This document shows, piece after piece, positions 44,589 through 54,792 of a stretch of DNA of 64,000 nucleotides. Origin of the DNA: Bretschneidera sinensis (taxonomy: Eukaryota; Streptophyta; Magnoliopsida; Brassicales; Akaniaceae); assembly GCA_023935145.1 (NCBI GenBank), contig CM043700.1, forward strand, positions 105,955,900-106,019,899, in the 5' to 3' direction. Under the pieces are notes generated by a model. It saw nothing but the letters and a program-made list of their open reading frames with translations. It was not told the origin of the DNA and did no database searches. The stretch's first letter is position 1; each line of letters starts with the position of its first letter. The position numbers and the translations under genes were made by a program.

Positions 44589-45748
44589 AAGCTCACAATT
44601 AGTAACAACTCATGTATATATAAATCAAAACAAAACTGTATACATATACACATGCATGTGGGCCCATAACAAGATACCTAGCACAACATTAATACTTAGT
44701 CTTTGGACAGAAATATCAACTTGTAAGTGGTATCTCAAATATAGTTCATGAATATTGACAACCTATCCTGCTAAATAATGTGCCTTTCTTTGGACCGACA
44801 CATTATTCACATGGCAACCTTTATTTGTCACATATTCACAACTATTTTAATCTATTAACAATGCAAAAATAACCTTCCTTTGGGCCGATTATTTTCACAT
44901 ATTAATAGCATGTTTTCATGTCTTAAAATAAATAAATTTACATATTAGAGATTGCTTTGGCAATATAATACTTCAATTCATTCATAAAAAACATTAAACA
45001 TAAAATTCAGAACAAAATCCTTAATTTTTTTTTTCTTGACCAGCGTCGCGACACCAGCAATCTACTCGAGGGACAGATTGCTGGCTCTGAGGAAATACCA
45101 AATTGCTATGTTTGCAATTGGCAAGTGGTTGATTTACTATAGAAACGGAATTACAATAAGATCAGCAATGCATATTTGATTTGTTTCTTGCAAATTACAA
45201 TTTGTATCCTTCTTTTGTCTTTTGTGCTTTTGGCCTTTAGCTAAGCAAAACGATTTTGTTTGCATCAGCTATGAGACCACTCCACTATTAAGTTTCCATG
45301 CATTTTATAATTGAAAGGTAATGAGTGGAAGATCAAGAACTTGCACAGAACATGTGGAGATGCACATAATGACTAGAATATGCACAAAACATGCGATCAC
45401 TATTAACTTTTCTACCCAATCAACTTGTTATATTTGGAAAAGTGAAAACTGTGTAAATCGTTTTGACATTATGCATTAAGCCACAAAACAAAACCCAAAG
45501 CCAGCGCCGTAGCGCTGGTTCGATAAACGGCAATTGAATCAATCGCAAAAATCACTAAAATTGAATATTTTTATAAAAAAAAAAAATTATATTTTGAGAT
45601 GCAATTCACAGAGTAATTATACAATCTCATCAACAAACATGGATTTATAGCAATTTTTTCTAAACAAATTTATGCCCTAAACATTCTTTATGGGAAAAAA
45701 TTCAAGAAACTCAATTTTCATATGAATCTCAACAATTTAAAATGAAAG
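44589..45748 (-). other. Untranslated leader of Copia-2
   Basis: About 1.16 kb between primer site and gag with no coding signal. Unusually long for Copia. Confidence 0.6.
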
Positions 45749-45761
45749 GCTCTGATACCAC
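45749..45761 (-). promoter_or_regulatory. Primer-binding site of Copia-2
   Basis: Plus strand 'ggctctgatacca'; minus strand TGGTATCAGAGCC, a perfect initiator-Met-tRNA type site one base inside the LTR. Confidence 0.92.
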
Positions 45762-45762
45762 T

Positions 45763-45842
45763 TGTTATATTTTAATCTTAATATTAATACCCAAGTAATC
45801 AATGATATAGCAAATATCTTTTCATATTAAACTTGTCAAGAA

Positions 45843-45919
<77 letters not shown>

Positions 45920-46343
45920 AGAAGATGAGTTAGAAACAAACCAAAATCCATTGCAAGCAAGTCTCCTTGAGTTAATCTTCTAAAACTACAGAGAGAACCA
46001 CCTTTGGTATGTGAACCAATCAACTGAATGTTAGAGGGGAGGGAGAAGAATTGTCTGTTTCAATAAAATTTAACACACGTTAAACACCCTCCTCTGATGT
46101 CTATTTATATCCCTGTGTCTTAGGGGTCATAACCCTAACAGTTACCTCACACATGTGCATTGGGTCTTTGGCCCATTAACAAAGACCCATACCACATCGG
46201 GCTTCTACACATAAGGTGGCCCATACTAAAGAACCTTGATACTTTGGAGACCCATAAAAATTATATCACTTAATTGGGTCTTTTATTAGATAACGGGTCT
46301 ACATGTACAATGTTATAACATATCTGAACCCAAAATTCCAACA
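45763..46343 (-). repeat. 5' LTR of Copia-2
   Basis: 581 bp, aligned throughout with 39,539-40,077. The difference in length comes from the AT tract, 73 bp here (45,846-45,918) against 28 bp in the other LTR. Confidence 0.92.
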
Positions 46344-47289
46344 TATCAAGGTTAGGAATTTTTCTCTTAACATCAATTTTCACAAACTACGAAACTTGAT
46401 CAGCACTACTTTGAACATTATAACTTTTCTTACAGATAGAATTTCAAATTTATTTATATATATACCCATAAAGTACTCTCAAAATACCATGGTTTTGACT
46501 CAAGAATCACCCCAAAGGGACACCGCACGACGAAGTTATGGTAGCGTGAAGTTGACTACCTGATGCTGTCAAGAATAAATTTCGAAAATCATAAAAAAAA
46601 AAAAAAAAAATTCATAACTTTTAACTTCAAGTTCTGATTGGGGTGATTCAAAAGTTCAAATGTAACTAATGAAACAAGGATTCTCAGTTATACCTTATTC
46701 ATTTACAAGGCTACTGTAGAAACAACAATAGTAGCATAAAATTCAAAACCTCTTACCCTAAGTCTTAAATAAGACCTTAAATAAAGTTTACGGCAGATTT
46801 AAGAAGAACTGAATAAACTACTTCCCTTAATTTAGTTTATCTTGAGCAAAGTTCTTTATCTCTTTGTTTCTCCATCTCCTTCTTTCTTTCTCTAACTCTC
46901 GCTCTGTCTGTGATATTTTCATTCTGTACTAAGGAAAAATAGCTAGCGATACTAGCCAGATACATAATGTAGGTTTTTTTTTTATAAAAAAAAGACCAAA
47001 TGGGTTTCTAGATTTGGCCCAAAACCATCATATGTTGGGCTTATGTTGGGTTGCTAGATTACTAGGCCGGGTATCACATATAGCATATAGGAGATTTTCG
47101 CATGACATTTTGTTTTCTACATGTTAATCTGATAAACTACATCGACTTCAACAACAGTATATTTTTTCTTCCTTCATGAATTGTTCATCGTGTTGTTCTT
47201 TTTCTTCTACCTACTATTTTCTTTATGCTTTTATTTTGATCCTTGAAACTATTTGTTTCATATTCATGTTCTCTGATCTCTAATTAGCT

Positions 47290-47556
47290 TACAAATGAAG
47301 ATTAATGAGTTGCAAAGATATTGACTGCTGATTCTCAGAATTCTTATAAAAATGGGGTGATTGTTTTAGTGACTGGTTTCCTTACTGGAACGGACAATCT
47401 AAATCTCTCCTTTTAGTACCACAACCACAATCACAAGAGAAACACTACTTTGTCTTACTAATGTTTTTAGATTTGTGGATGATGATGAGGCAGTGGTGGT
47501 GGCTGTTAATGATGTTGATGAGAGTTTTCCAGTGGCTCCTTTGACCCCAAACCCTG
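47290..47556 (+). pseudogene. G3BP-like exons: rest of NTF2 domain
   Basis: 'AKILTADSQNSYKNGVIVLV' and 'TGFLTGTDNL' at 47,312-47,401 is the NTF2 core. A few codons are missing and the frame shifts before 'VPQPQSQEKHYFVL' (47,416-47,457). A one-base deletion precedes 'NVFRFVDDDE' (47,460 on). Donor 'gtaagtgc' at 47,557. Text before 47,312 has stops, so the start of the exon (acceptor 'ctaattag' near 47,287) is decayed. Confidence 0.8.
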
Positions 47557-47649
47557 GTAAGTGCTTTTATGCTATCTTCGTTTAGGGTGGAGGTTTGTAT
47601 ATTTTTTCAATTAATCTATGGAAGATTTATCATGACCTTTTAATTACAG

Positions 47650-47871
47650 AGTCAACTCATGTTACCGATCAGCCTGTGCCAAATCACAAAATTAATACTT
47701 TGGTGGGGGATGCTGACAATGTCAAAGAAAGCGTTCATCTGGTGAACAATGAAAACATTACCTCGTCTGAGAAAGTTATTGATAGTCAGGATAATTCTCA
47801 TTTAGTCTCTGAATGAGTATCTTCTAAAACTTTGGAGGATGGTCCTAGGAAATCAGATGCATCTATTTTAA
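47650..47871 (+). pseudogene. G3BP-like exon: acidic linker
   Basis: Acceptor 'aattacag' at 47,642-47,649. The codon split across the intron restores Glu ('P-E-STHVTDQPVPN'). TGA at 47,814 interrupts, and in-frame text resumes 'VSSKTLEDGPRKSDASI'. Probable donor 'gttttata' at 47,872. Confidence 0.75.
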
Positions 47872-47948
47872 GTTTTATATGTACTGTTGTCTTATCATTT
47901 TCATTGAGCATATCTAATTTTTATTTCATTGTAATGCTCTTGGTTCAG

Positions 47949-48121
47949 CTGGTTGAAAAAGACGCCCACATCATACATAAGGTTTTCAGCTGTAAAACCT
48001 GTCGAACAGCCACGAGTTGTAAAACCTGTTGAACAGCCACGAGTTGTAAATCCTGTCGAACAGCCACGAGCAACTGCAAAACCTGAAGAATCTGCTGTCA
48101 TTGGCAACAAGTCCTCAGCAG
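47949..48121 (+). pseudogene. G3BP-like exon: linker with 27-bp tandem repeats
   Basis: Three 27-bp units at 47,992-48,018, 48,019-48,045 and 48,046-48,072 encode VKPVEQPRV-like text, followed by 'TAKPEESAVIGNKSSA'. The minus-strand open frame here is a shadow. Confidence 0.75.
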
Positions 48122-48231
48122 GTTTTATTTTATTTTTAATGTGTTGTGCGTTGACAGATTGATACCTTGTATGGTTTAAAAATGACATCGCTACCTTTGC
48201 TATGTGTAAATGTTTCATTTATTTGTTGCAG

Positions 48232-48497
48232 TAAGAGGTAACTCCATATTTGTTGCAAACTTGCCTATGAATGCGACAGATGTACAACTTCGTGAAATTT
48301 TTAATAATTTCGGGATCATTAAACGTGATGGTGTTCGATCAAGTTAGAAGTTGAAAGGTATGTTACAGGGTTTGTGTTATTCTTTGTTAGGTCTTTCTTT
48401 TGACATGCTGATTCTCATGTTTCTTGTATGCAATTTTTGTGGCCTGCAACGAGGAAACTGTTTTGGCTTTGTAGAATTTGAATCTACTAGCTCTGTG
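48232..48497 (+). pseudogene. G3BP-like exons: RRM RNP2 and RNP1
   Basis: 48,232-48,357: phase-matched to the previous exon, 'VRGNSIFVANLPMNATDVQL' has the RNP2 box, with TAG near 48,346 and donor 'gtatgt'. 48,447-48,497: 'QRGNCFGFVEFESTSSV' is the RNP1 box. Its acceptor is lost (no AG directly before caacga) and a stop follows. Confidence 0.82.
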
Positions 48498-48833
48498 TAA
48501 ATTAAACTTCAGATATATTGTTTCCTTCTTGTTGCTTGTTTTGTTGGTTATTTTAATTAGATGGAAAGAAATTTAAGAAAAGTATTTTGTAGTCAATACT
48601 TTCTAATTTGCAGCCCTTTACCAATTTGTTTGGCTTGGTTTTTATTTATTTATTTTGTAAACAGAGTTCAGGGGTTGAGATTACGTTAATTTGGAAAGGT
48701 AAATAATTCTTTATACTAACCAATAATGACTCGATTTCTTTTAAAGTATTGAAATCAATATATGTAGATTTTACATAGAATTCGATATAGTTCGAAATTC
48801 TTGTGCATAATAATATTCAACGTGTTATTTCAG

Positions 48834-49339
48834 GCTTCTCAAGCTTCTCCTATCTTGGTTGGTGGTCGGTAAGTCTCCATTGAAGAAAAGCAAGGTAAGT
48901 TGAATGTTCTTCATCTTATTTTTTCATTTATATTACAGGATTTCTTGCAATGTTGATCCCCCACAACTTTGTCATAGTGTACCTTTCTTGCCTAATAATG
49001 TGATATCTTCATATTTTGGATGCAGTATTTTAAGATTTACATTTAAACAAATTGATTTGAGAGAAAAGATTAAAATTAATTATTGTTGGGACCATTGCAG
49101 GCAACAATGATGATGCGAACTTTCCGTCAAACAGGAGTGGGTGTCGAAATGAAAATGGTTATCGAAGTGGTAACTTTAGGGGTAGAAGTAAGTTCACTGG
49201 TGTTCGTAGTTATGGAAGAAATGATCATGAGAAGCGGGAAGCTCCTTCAAGTGCAAGACACCATGGAGTGGCTAACCAAAAAGTTCACCATAATGGTGGA
49301 GGGAGAGTTGCTCGTCACAGTCAAGGTGAGAAGAAGTAA
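48834..49339 (+). pseudogene. G3BP-like exons: RRM end and Gly/Arg-rich tail
   Basis: 48,834-48,894 reads 'ASQASPILVGGR', TAA (Gln expected), 'VSIEEK' with a clear acceptor and donor. 49,101-49,339 reads 'GNNDDANFPSNRSG', 'YRSGNFRGRSKF' and 'HNGGGRVARHSQGEKK', then TAA 49,337-49,339. The codon phase across the intron is correct. Confidence 0.85.
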
Positions 49340-51690
49340 GCGGTTGCTATTTTTACATTTCACACAACGATATAGGGGATGGTGTTACATAGGTAGTCGG
49401 TATTTTGTTTTGAATTATAACTGATTGAGCTTTCCTGCAGAAAATAATAATTTATGGTTTTTTTTTAATATTTTTAATATTTAGGTTTTAATGGGATAAT
49501 TTTGTATTTTATACATTTTGTCAAAATTAACAGTTCTTTTTTGGAGGGGGCAATTGGGTACAACCCACAAGTTCATGATTTAACTATACTCATGTTTTCC
49601 TATAAACATGATTTAACTAAGCTCATGCATGTTTAACAAATAATTAATTTAAGATAAATCCCTTGGTTGAAACAGTCAATTCAAATTTTCAATCTCTACG
49701 CTATATTAAAATAAGGTTTCATAGTTGGCAACCCAATTTTTCATTGAATTTTTCGTTTTTCTAAATTTTTTTCTTAAAGATCTACCAAATTGTTTTCATT
49801 TTTCTCAACTATCTCCTAAAATTTGGTTCACTTTAAATGATTCAAAATTGCCTATATAATCTCAAAAATTACCTGACATTTTTGCATTTTCTATAAAAGA
49901 AATGATTATTTTAACCAATTAATTTAGTATTTCTAATTATTACCTAAAATTTGATTGTTTAAATTTATCTATATAATCTCATCAAAATTATTTGGTAATA
50001 CATTGTTTAAATTTGACTATTTTATACGACAATAGAATATCATATTAATATTTTAAATTTGTTGAGATGCGAAACATTTATTTTATATGACTATATATCA
50101 AATTATTAGATTACATTGCATTTTGTTTCTTAAAGATATATCCAATTATTTTAATTTTCAACAGATTATAAAGCACTATGTTGTAAAATAAGGCTTCATG
50201 TTTTTTATATGCATTTTGTGGTAAAACATATATTTTTAATGATAAAATTCATAATTTTGGTGATAAAAAAAATTGATTGTAAATTTTTTTTTGAGAAAAA
50301 ACCAAATTTATTCTTGAGATTTCACGATTTTGTCAATTTAAACTTAACTTTTGATGGAGTATTAATAAGTTTTATTTTTCAGGTCAATTGAACATTTCGT
50401 CCAATTTGCTCTTGAGTGTTAATTTCAGGTGCCTTTTGATGATTCAATTGACGTGAAAAACAAAATTCAAACGCAAATTAACCCTCTCAAAGCTTAAAGT
50501 TAAATAATCTAATCGTAAAACCTCATGAATAAAAAAGAAATTCAAAAAAAAAATTTCAGCAAAAATATGAGTTTTACAATTAAAAATATGAATTTTATAA
50601 CGAAAGATACACATTTTACCCTAAACTAAATTGCTAGGACATAATTCCTTGTTGTGCAATAAGACACCCAAGTTGGCACTTTAATTTTCTCTTAAAAATT
50701 GGGGATATTATCTGATTTTCCCCTCTGTTTAGCTTATCAAATCCTTCATTGTGTTTTAAAATGAATCAATTATAACTTTTTATCATAAAGATGTGTTAAA
50801 TCTCCACTCAAGTTAATTTTACAGCTCTTAATCGCCTCCTAAAATCTTTCTATGCATGCTATAGTAAGCTCCATTCAAGCTTTCTTAAATTTTTTGTCCT
50901 GATTGTTTAGAGCTTTAGTTCAAAGCGATTGGAACTATAAACATGTATAAAACAGTAATAAATAATTTTAAAAAGAGAAACAAAACAACTGTAGGGACAG
51001 GGGACCAATTTCGAAACAGTGGGTTAACAAAAAATCAAATCCATTCTGTTTAAGCATGCAACAAAACAATAGTGAGACAGATATCAAGTGGACGGGAGCA
51101 AAACAGGGGGTCAATAAAACATAAAACCCTTCTTTTTTATAAACAGCATAAAACACAAAGCGACATGCGTAAATAGTCATAAGATATGAGAGAGCTAGAG
51201 AAAGAGCTTATTTTCAAACCATAGGGAAGAAATTGATGGCGCTACATGTTTGGGTTTGAGATTTGAAGTAGAAATTTGCGAGAGCTTATTAGTTTTGCTC
51301 AGGAAACCAAATCAACCTCTACAGTTAAGAAATTTTCCAAAATTTTTGTTTAAAAAGTAATTTATTTAGAATTTTCACTACAGGGTTAGATAGATTAGAC
51401 TTGGGTTTTTGTTATTTTTTAATAGTAACATAATCGACGATTCAATGCGATTCTACAATTTGCTTCACCGAATCGTATTCTGTTATGATTCAAACTAATT
51501 TTCGATTTATCTCACGATTCACATCTATTAGGAAACTTTTAGATTCGAATAGTACAATTCGCGACGATTATAACAACTATGATAAATACTTGAAATATAT
51601 TTTTTTTCAATTTTATATTTTTACAAGAGAAGAAAAGAATTAAAAATTGAAATTATTTATAGTTTAAACATGTATAAATGCTATTGATGT
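49340..51690. other. AT-rich stretch; 3' flank of the G3BP-like gene, then no gene
   Basis: The first ~150 bp may be the 3'UTR. The rest is A/T-rich without coding motifs. An imperfect ~80-bp duplication ('caaaacaa...acaggg') lies at 50,981-51,150. Confidence 0.5.
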
Positions 51691-51706
51691 GCAATAATAA
51701 CACAAG

Positions 51707-51868
51707 AACGCGTGGTATACTGGTCAAGGCTTTGCACACTGGAGTAGGAGAATTCGCGAATTGAAAAAGTTGGGAGCGCAAGTTGACCGCAGATCTGCAC
51801 CACACAAGCCTAGATCACGGATTAAGGCTCATATCGTTGCTTGGAAGAATCATGCATCTTATGGATGA
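51707..51868 (+). pseudogene. Orphan exon-like segment, unidentified protein
   Basis: A 53-codon open stretch 'NAWYTGQGFAHWSRRIRELK' continuing with Lys/Arg/His-rich residues to 'AWKNHASYG', then TGA TAA. It starts after an AG and is clearly more GC-rich and protein-like than its surroundings. I do not recognise the family. It may be the last exon of a captured or decayed gene; no upstream exon was found. Confidence 0.4.
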
Positions 51869-52615
51869 TAATTCGTCACGAATAGTATTTTATGATTTTT
51901 AACGGTTTTGTGTTCGGATTTAGATAGAAGGATAACTAAACAGATACGGTTATGGATATGTAAAAGTCTATGCAAAATTTTCTACTTATTTTCTTTTTTG
52001 ATAATCAAAAAGAGATCAGGTGGTTACAAACTCAGTACAAAAATCTAGATATTTTAATATGAAATAAAAAAAAATCAAAATCAAAATTATAGTAACAAAG
52101 ATAGTTTTTCACAGTCAATTTGATGGTGGACAATAAAGTTTACACATACAACCCACAAAATTCATAATTCTAGGGATCTATGCTTCAGTAGTGCGTTTGG
52201 TTTCATGAAATTGAAATTGATTAAAAATTTTAATCCTATGAAATTGGAATTCCATAGAATTAAAATTTCAATTTTGTTGTTGGAATCCAATTTAAAATTA
52301 ATTTGGAATTCACTTGAAATTCTATTTATTTAATTATAAGTATTTGTCTATGCTTCTTCAAATGTCCAAATGCTAGAGTAAGCGGAAGTATAATATTTTT
52401 GAACCTAACTAAACATGTAATAATCAATGAGCAACAAAAGTGAAAATACATTATCATAAACTTCTCTTGTCAAAACTATTAAGATGATGAGCACAGTTTT
52501 TTTATTTCAATAAAAAACCTAAAAAGCTTAACCAATAATCAAATCAACATAGATCAATTAGGATTAAAAAAAAAATCAAAACAAAAGCACAGATATGCCT
52601 AGTTAATATATAAAA
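51869..52615. other. AT-rich stretch, no gene seen
   Basis: Contains a hairpin-like part at about 52,230-52,280 ('attttaatcctatg' and near-inverse 'catagaattaaaat') beside 'gtgcgtttggtttca' (52,192), wording often found at MITE ends. A full element was not defined. Confidence 0.4.
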
Positions 52616-53240
52616 TAAAGAATTTATTTTTGTTCAAGCCATGCGCTTCTGCTGCTGTTCAGGCCCGATTCTACTGTTGTCCATGCCGTGTGTTTGCTAC
52701 TATCCAGGCCAGGTTTCTGCTGTCCAGAATCGGACCGATTGTGCTACTGTCCAGCCCATGCAAATCCCAAAAAATCAGAATTTAATAGCTTTTTCACTTC
52801 TGTCGCGCTGAAATCACGCACAGCCTGACATTTGTCTACTAAAACTGCCATAACTTTCTCTAGAAAAATCATATTTACGAGCTGTAAAATTATTCAGAAA
52901 ATAAACATCTGGGTCTTTCCAAACATATATGGCTTATCTCTTGGTTATTCCTAAATCAATACAGTTTAATCCGCAAAAAAAACACTTCTACCATGCTGAA
53001 ATCATGCACAGCCTTACCTTTTTCTACTAAAACTGTCATAACTTTCTCTAGAAAAATAATATTTATGAGTGTAAAATTCTCTAGAAAATAAACATATGGA
53101 TCTTTCGAAGCATATATGGCTTATCTCCTGGTTCTTCCTGAATCAATACAGTTTAATCCGCAAAAATGACTGATTTGTACGGGCAATTCTAGCAATTTAG
53201 TGAAACTCCTTTCCAAGTGCTTGTGAACCTGTAAAACAAC
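52616..53240. repeat. LTR-like segment with tandem repeats
   Basis: About five imperfect units like 'ctactgtccaggcc' (52,648-52,762), then a ~187-bp tandem duplication (52,796-52,982 and 52,983-53,168). Probably part of an LTR or other transposon, but ends were not found. Confidence 0.55.
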
Positions 53241-53479
53241 GAAAAACAACTCAGAGTAACAAATTCCTAAGCTAAACATATAAATAAATGCTTCAAAAAC
53301 ATACAAAATACTAAGACAAATATTCGTTCATCAAGGCTACATTGCAATAATTGAGCATGAGATTTTTGGCTACCTAGGGTGGCTCTAAACCATTATCATG
53401 AGGTTTTGGGTTTCATTTTTCAAACTTTGACACCCATCGATATCATATCCATCTAACTATTGGAAGTGGCAGTATTTGA

Positions 53480-54792
53480 AAAGAAACCAATGTTGTGGAA
53501 CCGGGTTGGGCAAAGATTTTGCTGGCTATGGGCAAAGATTTTACTGGCAATGGGTAGAGTTTGTCTTTCTTGGTGAGCTTTGTAAGAGCTTCAGACAAAC
53601 TTATCCCAAGAGATGTGAAGTCTTCAAAGCCTTTGTGTTTTCTCTTAGGTTGACTATTGCATTGAGTGGAGTTTTGAAATCGGTTCGGCTGGTTTTAGCA
53701 GTAGTTATTTTGCTATTGGGGTTCCGAAGAGCTGTCAGTCCATAAACTTGATTGTACATTGTGTATTTGGGAAAAAATCACTTCACTGTTCTTAGTGCCA
53801 CTACTACTGGAAAAATTCTTCTTCATAAATCTCCCAGTGTTCTTCTCAATCTTTCCCTCAAAGATGGTATCTTCCACTTGAGTGCCTTAGTCAATCAATT
53901 GCTCAAAATTGGCGATGAGTATGGCAAAGATCCTCTCGTGATACACCAGCTACAATTTTCTAATCATTATCCTGACCTAGTCCTTTCCTATAGGTCTAGA
54001 TGCCATTTTAGCGAGCTTGCTTCGCCAACGAGAGATGAACTTTGAGAAGGTCTTATTAGGCTTTTGCTTTGTTGTTTCTAGATCCTTGATGGTGATGTCT
54101 AGCTGGCTATTGTATGCATACTAACCACGAATTCCTAGGTCATATCTTCCCATTCTTTCAAAGTACTAGGTTCTTGAGATTAGTACCATTTCAGTGCAGC
54201 ACCAATAAGGGAATTGGGGAAGAGTGTAGCTAAGTACTCAGAGTGCGAACTTGAGAGCCTTAGAAGGCCAGTATAATGTCTCAAATGTTTCTTGGGGTGT
54301 TCGGACCCATCAAGGCGGTCCATAACATGAATTTTAAATTTGGGTGGCAAAATTGTCTTAGGATGGGCGTACAATCCATTTATGTCAAGCAAATACCCAT
54401 CCATGCCTTGGGACTTTCTCCAAGCACACTGCATCTTCTCAAAGTTCTCATTGATGGCTTTCGTTTCATACCCAATTTTCTTTTTGTCTTTAGCCAAGAG
54501 GTATTATTCCTCATATTTTAAAAAAATCTTCTTTATCACCCCCAAAACCTTGGGACTTTTTACTGGCTACCCTCTCTTCCAAGCCATCCAATCTTTCGGC
54601 CAAGTCAGCTATCATACCACTTATGTTATTGAGGATCTCATTGCTGTCAACTACTGCTTCCTCTGTCATTACTCTGATTAAGATCGAACTACTTTCATAA
54701 ACTAAATTACTAGTATGTTTCTTTATTATAAGAGAGACTAGACTTGAAAAAAACCCTTTTCTCAGTCTTCTACTAGAGGATTTGTACCACAA
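53480..54792 (-). pseudogene. Ty3/Gypsy gag fragment
   Basis: 54,511-54,792: N-terminal part ('NEILNNISGMIADLAERLDGLEERV', a coiled-coil-like stretch). A frameshift near 54,505 leads to 54,180-54,497, with 'FKIHVMDRLDGSEHPKKHLRHY' and 'LFPNSLIGAALKWY', the Retrotrans_gag signature. After stops and shifts the minus strand continues 'FISRWRSKLAKMASRP' and 'VYHERIF' to about 53,700. No pol follows to the left. Plus-strand frames 53,476-53,745 and 53,752-54,045 are shadows. Confidence 0.78.

Larger units (their letters stand above)
39539..46343 (-). mobile_element. Ty1/Copia retrotransposon Copia-2, full structure
   Basis: 6.8 kb. LTRs 39,539-40,077 (3' in element sense) and 45,763-46,343 (5'), primer site 45,749-45,761, long leader, gag, protease remnant, integrase, RT, RNase H, purine tract next to 40,078. 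Perfect 5-bp TSD TATCA at 39,534-39,538 and 46,344-46,348. The LTRs are near-identical except for an AT microsatellite, so the insertion is fairly young. Coding damage means it depended on a relative or decayed after insertion. Confidence 0.95.
38099..47078 (-). repeat. Gypsy-like solo LTR in the G3BP intron, split by Copia-2
   Basis: Starts 'tgtcacgcctcga' and ends 'ccgggtatcaca'; flanks TATAA/TATAG (4 of 5 match). Minus-strand sense is suggested by the TGTGATACCCGG-type start of chromovirus LTRs. The parts are 38,099-39,538 and 46,344-47,078 (about 2.2 kb together). It holds a ~32-bp minisatellite (38,670-38,798), an AT microsatellite (39,152-39,179) and a poly-A run at 46,591. No internal element sequence is present, so it is a solo LTR. 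Confidence 0.72.
37628..49339 (+). pseudogene. G3BP-like gene (NTF2 domain, RRM, RGG tail), broken and invaded
   Basis: Eight exon-like segments in order on the plus strand: NTF2 N-term 37,628-37,807; NTF2 rest 47,290-47,556; linker 47,650-47,871; linker with repeats ~47,949-48,121; RRM RNP2 48,232-48,357; RRM RNP1 48,447-48,497; RRM end 48,834-48,894; Gly/Arg-rich tail 49,101-49,339. GT/AG borders and codon phases match across most joins, so this is a gene copy with introns, not a retrocopy. Plant G3BP-like proteins bind RNA and act in stress granules. Here there are at least three nonsense codons, two frameshifts and one lost acceptor. The first coding intron is ~9.5 kb because of transposons. 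Confidence 0.85.

Noticed and set aside
47901..48218. 105-codon minus-strand frame with repeated TRGCSTGF
   Set aside because: It is the antisense of the 27-bp coding repeat in the G3BP-like exon.
37628..49339. A working G3BP-like gene with a giant intron
   Set aside because: NTF2 exons have frameshifts, the linker and RRM have stops, and one acceptor is missing.
53476..54045. Two plus-strand frames of 89 and 97 codons
   Set aside because: The minus strand here reads as Gypsy gag in broken frames; the plus frames are shadows.
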